From the NCBI GenBank assembly GCA_948146395.1, contig OX411543.1, forward strand, positions 55,036,017 through 55,100,016: a stretch of 64,000 nt of DNA. Reading direction: 5' to 3'. This document shows, one piece after another, positions 56,470 through 64,000 of the stretch; the stretch's first letter is position 1, and every line of letters starts with the position of its first letter. The notes beneath the pieces were generated by a model, which worked only from the letters and a program-made list of their open reading frames with translations, had not been told where the DNA came from and did no database searches. The stretch is from Fragum whitleyi. Its lineage: Eukaryota > Mollusca > Bivalvia > Cardiida > Cardiidae. The position numbers and the translations under genes are program-made.

Positions 56470-56670
56470 GTTCAGTGTGAACCAGTTGTAACTGCCTATA
56501 AACATATAGGCAGTTACAACTGTTTTGCAGTGAATCCTCAATATCTTCAAAGTTTTACAAACAAAGAAACAAGCTTACAAGCTCTTATATCAATGGTTCA
56601 GTGTGAACCAGTTGTAACTTCCTATTAACATGGTAATAGGAAGTTACAACTGTTTCTCGCTGAGGCATCA
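56470..56670 (+). repeat. Tandem pair of palindromic MITEs with covarying arms
   Basis: Two copies about 117 bases apart. Copy 1 has GTTGTAACTGCCTATA / TATAGGCAGTTACAAC, copy 2 GTTGTAACTTCCTATT / AATAGGAAGTTACAAC. Each is self-complementary although the arms differ between copies. Both are flanked by GGTTCAGTGTGAACCA or similar and by AAAGTTTTACAAACAAA. Confidence 0.82.
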
Positions 56671-57014
56671 ATTTCTTGAAAGTTTTACAAACAAACAACA
56701 GGTAAACATGGATGAAAAAAAGTAAATTCCCTCATCTATTTTTGCAGGAACATAGCAATATTTTCTTTACAAGCTCTCTTAGGAATGCACAATCCAACTT
56801 TCAAAATTTCTTCTTCACCACTTTCATTTCTTAGAAAGGTTCATTTTTTTTTTACATTTTGCTAAGGGAAAGCTTTTTTCAAGAATTTTTTTTTTCATTT
56901 TCAACAATTTTATGAGAGCTAAAGGCTTATAAATCATCCCAGTTCTGTAGTTAAATCGTCCATTTTGAGTAGTCCTACCTACAAACACCAGATGTATAGC
57001 TATGAACAAATATG

Positions 57015-57305
57015 TCAGCCCAATTAGCTCAGTTGGTAGAGCACCAGACTTCAAAACCATTGAAGTTTGACCATGTGAGTTCGATTCCCAGGCTGGCACA
57101 CTATCAAACTAATTGTCTTTCGGATGAGACGTTAAACCAACGTCCTGTGAGACGGTGCTTTACACAGTATGCTTATGAACCATGGCAGATGATGGGATCT
57201 CAACAGTAGTTTCGTCATGTATCCTTGCACTATCCCCGTAACATCTAACCGTCTTCTTGGGGCTTCGCTCATATGGGCATATGCTATGGTAGCGACAATG
57301 AATAC
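57015..57305 (+). mobile_element. tRNA-derived SINE I2 with conserved central domain
   Basis: The head TTAGCTCAGTTGGTAGAGC (A box) and GAGTTCGATTCCCAGGCTGG (B box) is closer to a true tRNA than in I1. Then come GTCTTTCGGATGAGACGTTA AACC and CAACAGTAGTTTCGTCATG. It lies immediately left of exon c. Confidence 0.82.
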
Positions 57306-57423
57306 ACATATAAGAACCAATAGTATCCATTTATAATGGCAGTAATGTAAGACTTTCCAAGCTGTTTTATATCTGTCCCTCATGGACACATGAAATGTTG
57401 GAAATGTCATAAGAGACCCATAC

Positions 57424-57568
57424 CATTATCCTTATATAAATCTTCTTGACTATAGACTGCCCCCTTGTAGCCTTGTGAATCTGCGCTAATGTTACTGTCA
57501 GACATCGACACATCTTCCGACGTAATCCTGTCTCGATCATCGTCTGTGTCTTCACTCTCACTGGGTAA
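57424..57568 (-). CDS. Gene 1, exon c: acidic Asp/Ser-rich segment
   Basis: Forty-eight codons plus one base, ending at donor AATG|GTATGG. Two acceptors are possible. AACAAG at 57569-57571 keeps phase 0 with exon b but has a poor pyrimidine tract. A better-looking TTTTAATAG puts the exon start at 57575 but would need an extra upstream exon ending two bases into a codon, because in phase 0 it would start with TAA. The product is very acidic (SESEDTDDDRDR) with Ser-Asp repeats (SMSDSN) resembling casein-kinase-2 substrate patches; that reading is only inference. The leftover G joins exon d. The 5.3 kb intron to exon b holds elements A7, F2, F3 and A8. Confidence 0.66.
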
Positions 57569-57648
57569 CTTGTTACTATTAAAATGGAGAATAAGTCAGT
57601 CAGGTTTTAATAGGCCCATACACAATTAAGCCTTAACTTGCTAAATTT

Positions 57649-57893
57649 TTAATTGAGCCTTTGCGTGACATTTCCAACAATATTAAATGTTAGTGATGTG
57701 CAACAATTGGGTAGCGTAGACATCGACAAACTGAAAATATTAAGTTACCTGATGATACAGATACTTTGAGACCTCATCTATTTACCAAACGCAATGTGAA
57801 GACTCTGGTCAGACTGTGCGGATGCACGGGCTGGTCGAGTCTTCGCTTTGCGCATATTTGAATTTGTTGGAAATCTCATGCACAGGCTCAATT
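57649..57893. mobile_element. Palindromic MITE M3
   Basis: GAGCCTTTGCGTGACATTTC CAACAA and TTGTTGGAAATCTCATGCAC AGGCTC are inverted ends. It lies 75 bases upstream of exon c. Confidence 0.72.
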
Positions 57894-57964
57894 CTGCTTT
57901 TTCCCAATGTTGGGACATTTCACTTAGACTACCTCAAAGGTTAACCACTAGGATAAATTTGAAA

Positions 57965-58030
57965 GCAGGTATTGTATGCTGAGATCACACTGCATGTCTG
58001 TGCAGACTGATCTTAGTCTTTACTGTCTGC
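57965..58030. repeat. MITE E core fragment
   Basis: GCTGAGATCACACTGCATGT CTGTGCAGACTGATCTTAG. Confidence 0.45.
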
Positions 58031-58046
58031 CAAAGCTTTGAATTTA

Positions 58047-59218
58047 AACAAGACTTGAAGAGGGCCAGAATGGCCCTAAAACGCTCATCTGAAATTTATT
58101 GGTCCAGTGTAAAGATTCATTCCCATTTGCCTAATTGTTAAATAGGAGGTTTAATTCCAAGATTTTAAAGTGAGAATAGACGCTGCCCACCCATTCCTTA
58201 CTGAGGAGGCTCAAAATACCCCCCACTCCACCCCTGCCATGCCCATATTGATTGGCCAATCAGACTTTTGCGATCAATTTTTGAAAAGGGTCACCCAAGG
58301 AACATTCTGGTAAATTTTCAATGAAATCGGCCCAGTGGTTCACGAGGAGATGTTGTTCAAGGATTTGGGGCTCAAAATAAGCCCCGTCCTACCAAGCCAA
58401 TATGTATGGGCCAATCAAAATTTTGCGAACAATTTTTGAAAAGGGTCACCCAAGAAACATTGTGGTAAAGTTTCATTAAAATCAGCCCGGTGGTTCAGGA
58501 GGAGATGTCATTCAAAAGATTTCGGACTCATAATAAGCCCCGTCCTGCCATGCCCATATTTATGGGCCAATCAAACTTTCAAGACCAATTGTTGAAAAGG
58601 GTCACCCAAGACACATTGTGGTAAAGTTTCATTAAAATCAGCCCGGTGGTTCAGGAGGAGATGTCATTCAAAAGATTTCGGACTCATAATAAGCCCCGTC
58701 CTGCCATGCCCATATTTATGGGCCAATCAAACTTTCAAGACCAATTGTTGAAAAGGGTCACCCAAGAAACATTGTGGTAAAGTTTCATTGCAATCGGCCC
58801 ACTGGTTCAGGAGGAGATGTCATTCAAAGATTTTTGGCTCATAACAAGTCCCACCCTGCCATGCCCATATTTATGGGCCAATCAAACTTTCAAGACCAAT
58901 TGTTGAAAAGGGTCACCCAAGAAACATTTTGGTAAAGTTTCATTGAAAATTGACCCAGTGGTTCAGGAGGAGATTTTGTTTAAAGATTTCAAAGTGAAAA
59001 AAATGCCACGCCCTGCCATGCCCATTTCTATCAGAATATTGCGAACAATTTTAAAGAGGGTCAACTAAGGAACATTCTAGCAAAATTTCATTGAAATCAG
59101 CCCAGAGGTTCAGGAGAAGAAAATTTTTTTCTAAATTGTTGACGACGGACGATGCATGACAGACTCAGGGTGATCCAAATAGCTCCCCTTGAGCATGTTG
59201 TGCTCAGGTGAGCTTAAA
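58047..59218 (+). mobile_element. Hairpin-ended minisatellite element A8 with perfect 156-bp tandem units
   Basis: The head ACAAGACTTGAAGAGGGCCA GAATGGCCCT has an extra ACTTGA; the tail is GAGCATGTTGTGCTC within GCTC.CC...GGTGAGC. Core units are of the B type. 58457-58612 and 58613-58768 are almost identical. Confidence 0.82.
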
Positions 59219-59224
59219 AGGGCA

Positions 59225-59395
59225 ATAATTCAGAAAATGTGAATACCAGAGTTATGGTTCTCATGCAATGCACTTCTCCACATTAAAATGTATCCACCTG
59301 TGAAGTTACATGATTCTAAGTTACTTCCTTTTTGAGCTTTGTCTAATCAACAAGTGCAAAGCAATATATCCCCTCTTCTACGAAGGGGGGAATAA
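59225..59395 (+). repeat. J-like tail fragment
   Basis: GAAGTTACATGATTCTAAGTT, then ACAAGTGCAAAGCAATATAT and the tail CCCCTCTTCTACGAAGGGG. Confidence 0.55.
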
Positions 59396-60212
59396 TTGAA
59401 AATTGGAAAACTTGAACATTTTTATCCACTTTTATTGTGAATAATATTGACCATGTATGTACTACATCAATTATTCTGTTCCAGCAATGTTTTGCACCAT
59501 GTTATATACTGCAAAAGCCAGGCCTGTGTTACAACAGGCTAAAGTAACAATAAAGATCTTAGGCAGGAAGTCACAAATCAAAGTACTCTACTTCTTGTGA
59601 GGTATTGAATGCATCACACTGAGAAATGGTTATTAATTTGAAATCAGTTCACAGTATGCTTTCTTGGATCTATGAACATTAAAGCAGAAAATTCTTTAAA
59701 GTACATTTCCAAGGCTCAGTGCATAACAATTGTAACTGCTTATAAACATTTAGGCAATTACAACTGTTTTGCGCTGAACCATTGATTTGTTTGTTTGCAC
59801 AAGGTTGCAACTTTCAATTGTAAAGTTGCAGCAAATGCACCTACCCTTGGCTTCCCACCATTTTTCACATGAATATTAACACTAAAACTAAATTTCAATA
59901 ACTCTGTCAAAATTCAATGGATCGTAAATATCACTTGCACATCTCTGCCTGATACTGATATCATTAGGACTAGATATCATCTGTAAAGTTTCCGCCCATG
60001 AAATCCGCCCATTAGTTGCTGAGAAAACTTCGGGACAAAAGAAAAAGCTAAAGATGGATGGACGGATGGACTGACCACAAACCAACCGACTAGCAGACTC
60101 CTATATACCCCCCAAACATAATTGTGGGGAGTATAATAAATGAATCTCAATGACTACCGTTACAATCCAATTTTTTCAGGTAAATGGTTAACATAATTAT
60201 GTATAAAGTTTT
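59396..60212. other. Non-coding stretch with two repeat fragments
   Basis: A GTTGTAACTGC-type palindrome at 59715-59785 (AATTGTAACTGCTTATAAAC / GGCAATTACAACTG), and a hairpin-tailed element end at 59990-60136 (GATGGATGGACGGATGGACTG, tail TATACCCCCCAAACATAATT GTGGGGAGTATAA). No exon. Confidence 0.5.
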
Positions 60213-60441
60213 TTAACCCTTTCCTGTTTTACAAAATTTTGGACCTGTCCAAATTCAAAGGTTTTGCAGACGAAAATTTAAAGTGGATTTAATTTGAAAA
60301 ATAACCATTCAGTAGGGTAGAAAATAGTGTGGAAAAAGAAAAAAATGCTTATCAGAAGCAATTTCTTCTTTTTTCACAATGTTTTCTCAATCATAAAATG
60401 ACAGGCACGTAAAAAGCAGGGATTAAACAGCAAAGGGTTAA
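60213..60441. mobile_element. piggyBac-like MITE F2 (TTAA-flanked)
   Basis: TTAACCCTTTCCTGTTTTAC at the left and AGCAAAGGGTTAA at the right. It differs from F1 at only a handful of positions. Confidence 0.8.
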
Positions 60442-61666
60442 GTCTTATAAAGAAACCTTTAGTAACAGGAAGGGGAGTTAATCTTAAAGCACACCACTGT
60501 AGGGTCACACAAGAATTGTACTCCCAACTTTTGATAAGGGACATAATTCATTGAATGTGAATTTTTTAATTTTAAGGAAATTTTTTAGCAGATGCAATCA
60601 TTTTGTTAATGCAGCTTCACAAGGTTAGGTTAAACATATGGCTCAAATTTTAAAATCTATGGTTCCTGTCTTAGTTTCTCAAGTCTTGTAAACATAACTT
60701 GGCCTGTTCAATAGAACAGGAAACCAGCAGTATACAAACTAACTACACTCCCATTACTTACAGTTTTAATGTTGAGTTACAAAATAAAGAATATAATAGT
60801 TTTTGCATGTTAACTTGATTTAGATTCCTGTTTGATTATTAATTGATTTTGTTCTAGTAGTATTGTGTTAGTGACGAATTTCCTTCAGTATTCTTAGAAT
60901 TAGACTCAAGTCCAAAAAGGTACATGTATATGTTATTATAACTACCATTTTCTGTACATTCACTGTTTTAATAGTCTTATCATTATTTTCTAGGAAAACA
61001 TTGTTGGAAAAGAATAAATTGCTTGTTCTAAGCTACTTCTCTTTTGACTCAAATGTTTTCTACTAAGAGCAATACAGTAATGTTTGTTGCTGAGAATGAA
61101 CTGGCTTTACAGTTTGGTGAACATGTAAGTATGATCATAACAGGGATATTTTAATGTTCTGTATGTTCTCAATTTGTTAAAATTTTAAGTTTCATAATTT
61201 ACAGCTTCACTTGAGTTAGAAAAATACTATGTTAATTTTGAACTTAAATTATTAAAACCTACAGACAACTCAGACCCAATAAATTTCAAATAAAAAGTTG
61301 TATAGACTAAGAAGTGAGGTAGAAATCTGCAGAAAAGATGCTTTAGCATGATGAGTGATGAATGACAGGTAGAAGTCACCTCGCCAACTCCCGTCAGTTC
61401 TGCTATTTGTTATCTACCATTTACCTTTATACACTTTCTCATTTATACATATCAACTCATTAACATACAACCTTCAAATAATCCACAACAACAAAGACAT
61501 CTTAGAAAGATTTAAGCTTAGAAAGCAACATTTATGCAACTAATACCTAAAACTTTGTTTACCCCTAAACTGATGATGACAGGGTGATGAAAATGAATTG
61601 AACTTTTGTTCTTAACCCTTTGCTGTTCAATCACTGCTTTTTACATGCCTGTAATTTTATGATTGA
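60442..61666. other. Non-coding stretch, little recognised
   Basis: AT-rich intron of gene 1. GTTGGAAAAGAATAAATTGC TTGTTCTAAG at 61001 is a distant trace of the F core. If exon c uses the acceptor at 57575, a missing exon should lie between here and exon c. Confidence 0.35.
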
Positions 61667-62619
61667 AACAAGAGGGCCATAGTGGCCCTTAATCGCTCAC
61701 CTGAATGAACTGTCTAAATTTTTTCAATATTCTTCAGCCTCTGTACAACTTGATAAAACCTTTTTTTTCAATTTTCAGATTGACTTACAAGGATTTTCTA
61801 TGATTTGACTCTGTGACCTAGTTTTTGACCCCAGTTGACCGAATTTCATACTCATCAAAAATTGCATCAATTTAATCATTCTAACAAAATTTCGTGTTGA
61901 TTGAACAAAAAATGTGGCCTCTAGAGTGCATAAAAGGTGTTTCTAAGATTTGACCCCGTGACCTTGTTTTGACCCCAGTTGACCAAATTTCGAACTAGTC
62001 CGAGATTTCATCAAGACAATCATTCTGACCAAAATTCAGGTTGATCGGGCAAAAAATGTGGCCTCTAGAGTGCATACAAGGTTTTTCTAAGATTTGACCC
62101 TGTGACCTAGTTTTTGACCCCAGTTGACCCAATTTCGAACTTGTCCGAGATTTTATCAAGACAATCATTCTGACCAAATTTCAGGTTGATTGGGCAAAAA
62201 ATGTGGCCTCTAGAGTGCATACAAGGTTTTTCTAAGATTTGACCCAATGACCTAGTTTTTGACCCCACTTGACTCCATTTCGAACTTGTCTGAGATTTTA
62301 TCAAGACAATCATTCTGACCAAATTTCAGGTTGATTGGGCAAAAAATGTGGCCTCTTAGAGTGCATACAAGGTTTTTCTAAGATTTGACCCTGTGACCTA
62401 GTTTTTGACCCCACTTGACCCAATTTCGAACTTGTCCGAGATTTTATCAAGACAATAATTCTGACCAAATTTCAGGTTGATTGGGCAAAAAATGTGGCCT
62501 CTAGAGTGCATACAAGGTAAATGTTGACGACACACGACGGATGACGGACGACGAACGACGGACATCCACCTAACCATAAAAGCTCACCTTGAGCACTTCG
62601 TGCTCAGGTGAGCTAAAAA
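61667..62619 (+). mobile_element. Hairpin-ended minisatellite element A7
   Basis: Head AACAAGAGGGCCATAGTGGC CC; tail GAGCAC-TTC-GTGCTC within GCTCACC...GGTGAGCTAAAA. Six units of about 140 bp, the last four highly similar. A CACGACGGATGACGGACGACG-like run precedes the tail. Confidence 0.85.
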
Positions 62620-62788
62620 CATTGTGAAAAAAGAAGAAATTGCTTTTGACAAGCAATTTCTTCTTTTTCCACACTATTTTCTACCCTACAGAATGGTTAT
62701 TTTTCTAATCAAATCCACTTTAAATTTTCGTCTGCAAAACCTTTGAATTTGGACAGGTCCAAAATTTGGTAAAACAGGAAAGTGTTAA
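62620..62788. mobile_element. MITE F3 (half copy, reverse orientation)
   Basis: GAAGAAATTGCTTTTGACAA GCAATTTCTTC core and the end AAAACAGGAAAGTGTTAA match F2 reversed. It starts at the base where A7 ends. Confidence 0.7.
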
Positions 62789-62872
62789 AAAGACTAGCTA
62801 GAATTTCATAAATACATATATTCATGATGAGATGACTCATTCAAAAACATTGAAAATGTGTTTCTAATTAAC

Positions 62873-62930
62873 CTTTGGTGCCAATCTTTTGGCCGTCACC
62901 TTTTTGCCCTCAGTAATCCTGTTCATCCTA
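62873..62930 (-). CDS. Gene 1, exon b: short basic exon
   Basis: A 58-base exon with acceptor TTTGAAAG|T and donor CCAAAG|GTTAAT. Its first base completes the Ser codon left by exon a, then 19 codons run to a phase-0 end. It encodes a basic segment (RMNRITEGKKVTAKRLAPK). No domain is recognised. It lies about 590 bases left of exon a, and the intron shows no repeat that I recognise. The exact phase match with exon a is the main support. Confidence 0.62.
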
Positions 62931-63361
62931 CTTTCAAAGTAAAGAAATCAAAACGAGAAGTGTAATAAACAATAAACTCAAGTTAGTAAGGAGGCTTATT
63001 TCAGACTAAAAGGAATTATCAAGCAGAGATTGGGCAAATCAAGGAAGGGTTCAGTGCAAGTCCATTGTGCTTAAATACCATTTGTGGTTGACCAAAACCT
63101 TGAAACTACAGCTTGCAATGATCTTACAAGCTTTTAGCAGTAAGGGGAGAAGTCCCCAGTAACCAAGAAAAAAAGGGGTGGACATTTCACAAATTGTATG
63201 GGTGACCATCACATTCCGAGAATTCCACATTCTAGCTACCAGGGTTATAGAACAAGGGGGACAGTATCACTGTGGTCTAAAATAACTGGAGACATCTGTT
63301 AATTTCCAGGGACAATGGTGCAACAACGCAGCTTTGCTCACTAGCTCACTATTGACATTTC

Positions 63362-63432
63362 AAGGGGTTAGCTAAATAATGGAAGTGCCTATAATTTTAT
63401 AGGCACTTACAATAGTTTTGAGCTAACTCATT
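63362..63432. repeat. Palindromic MITE (AAGTGCCTATA variant)
   Basis: GGAAGTGCCTATA / TATAGGCACTTAC arms; outer AAGGGGTTAGCTAAAT / GTTTTGAGCTAACTCATT. It lies about 90 bases downstream of exon a's donor. Confidence 0.68.
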
Positions 63433-63520
63433 GGTTTATAACTTAGCACTGAAAACTCTCTAAATAAAATCTGCCTGTAGAGTGTAACAAAGCCGAATTT
63501 CTTAAGCAAATTAAACAAAC

Positions 63521-63869
63521 CTTTTTGGACCATGTATCAGGGTGCTTGGAGAAAAGAATCGACTGGAATCCTCAGATTCCTCGGGTTTCACGACCTTCGG
63601 ACTGTAACTCCGCCGTCGTACTTGAGGAATATTTCCCCCATAGTACTGGTTCAGAAACTGGTCGTACTCTGCAGACTGCAGTCCGAAATCGGACGATGTG
63701 CTACCAATGGTTGCCCCCTCCACTATGACACGGACGTCGTCAGAGCTATCCTGAATATCGGGTCCAGAAGAATAGAGTTCTCCCGTTGAATAGTGGGACT
63801 TGGGTATGTCTGTAGTGTCAATGTTTTGTTCATTGTCCTCAGCAAGATCCACCATGGATCTATGATGTT
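63521..63869 (-). CDS. Gene 1, exon a: acidic Ser-rich N-terminal region of a putative Lbc-type RhoGEF
   Basis: Open frame of about 116 codons between an acceptor (AATTTACAG, exon starts at 63869) and a donor (AAAAAG|GTTTGT, exon ends at 63521). It enters two bases into a codon and leaves with two bases (AG) over, which join the first base of the next exon to make a Ser codon. An internal Met (ATG at 63855) is not needed as a start because the frame is open back to the acceptor, so earlier exons probably lie right of the window. The product is acidic and Ser/Asp-rich (motifs DSSDD, EESEDSS) with a basic patch RRRSYSP. No domain is recognised and it looks disordered. Assignment to the RhoGEF gene rests on the phase-compatible exon chain to its left. 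Codon phase and borders are seen directly; function is inferred. Confidence 0.72.
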
Positions 63870-64000
63870 CTGTAAATTAATAAAATCTATAATAAGACCT
63901 TTGTTGCTGGAATGAAATAACCCTGTTAAATATTTTTGATCTAGTGGAATAACTATGCAAATAAGCTAAGAACAAAGAATAACTTTACATTTTTGTTAGA

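Noticed and set aside
57012..57090. Functional tRNA gene at the head of SINE I2
   Set aside because: The tRNA-like head runs straight into the conserved SINE body, and the same head-body structure recurs at 17.84 kb.

Overview
The window looks like intron-rich animal nuclear DNA, most likely from a bivalve mollusc. It is AT-rich, has no long open reading frames, and coding sequence appears only as short, widely spaced minus-strand exons with GT/AG borders. Most of the rest is interspersed repeats. The bivalve guess is an inference from many hairpin-ended elements with minisatellite cores, the architecture known from bivalve 'pearl' elements and Helentron-associated elements. No rRNA gene, CRISPR array, prokaryotic operon or recognisable viral gene is visible.

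Gene 1 (minus strand, about 63.87 to 37.50 kb, open at its 5' end) is a chain of nine exons whose splice phases agree, apart from one uncertain acceptor at 57.57 kb. The encoded 415 or so residues are mostly acidic, Ser-rich and apparently disordered. They end in a Lys/Asp-rich linker and the first half of a C1 zinc finger whose spacing (H-X12-C-X2-C-X11-C) and preceding linker fit the Lbc family of Rho guanine-nucleotide exchange factors (AKAP13 / ARHGEF2 type). The second half of the C1 domain and the catalytic DH-PH module were not found. Downstream of the C1 exon lies a row of decayed copies of its 3' half, one split by a small transposon.

Gene 2 (minus strand, 15.77 kb leftward out of the window) begins with a 310-codon exon rich in Pro and Ser with two SH3-binding motifs, and a second exon at 1.77-1.70 kb is in compatible phase. 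It may be a separate gene or a downstream part of gene 1.

Between the exons the DNA is a nest of mobile elements: (A, B, C, J) hairpin-headed and hairpin-tailed elements with 110-160 bp minisatellite cores; (E, F) TTAA-flanked piggyBac-like MITEs; (L) TA-flanked MITEs with CAGTAAAACTTG-type ends; (H, I) tRNA-derived SINEs; (G, M, N, O) other palindromic MITEs. Several insert into one another, which gives relative ages. Two stretches of about 4 kb (27.1-31.4 and 50.7-54.6 kb) are poor in these repeats and are bounded by inverted repeats, so they could be large DNA transposons carrying unrecognised cargo.
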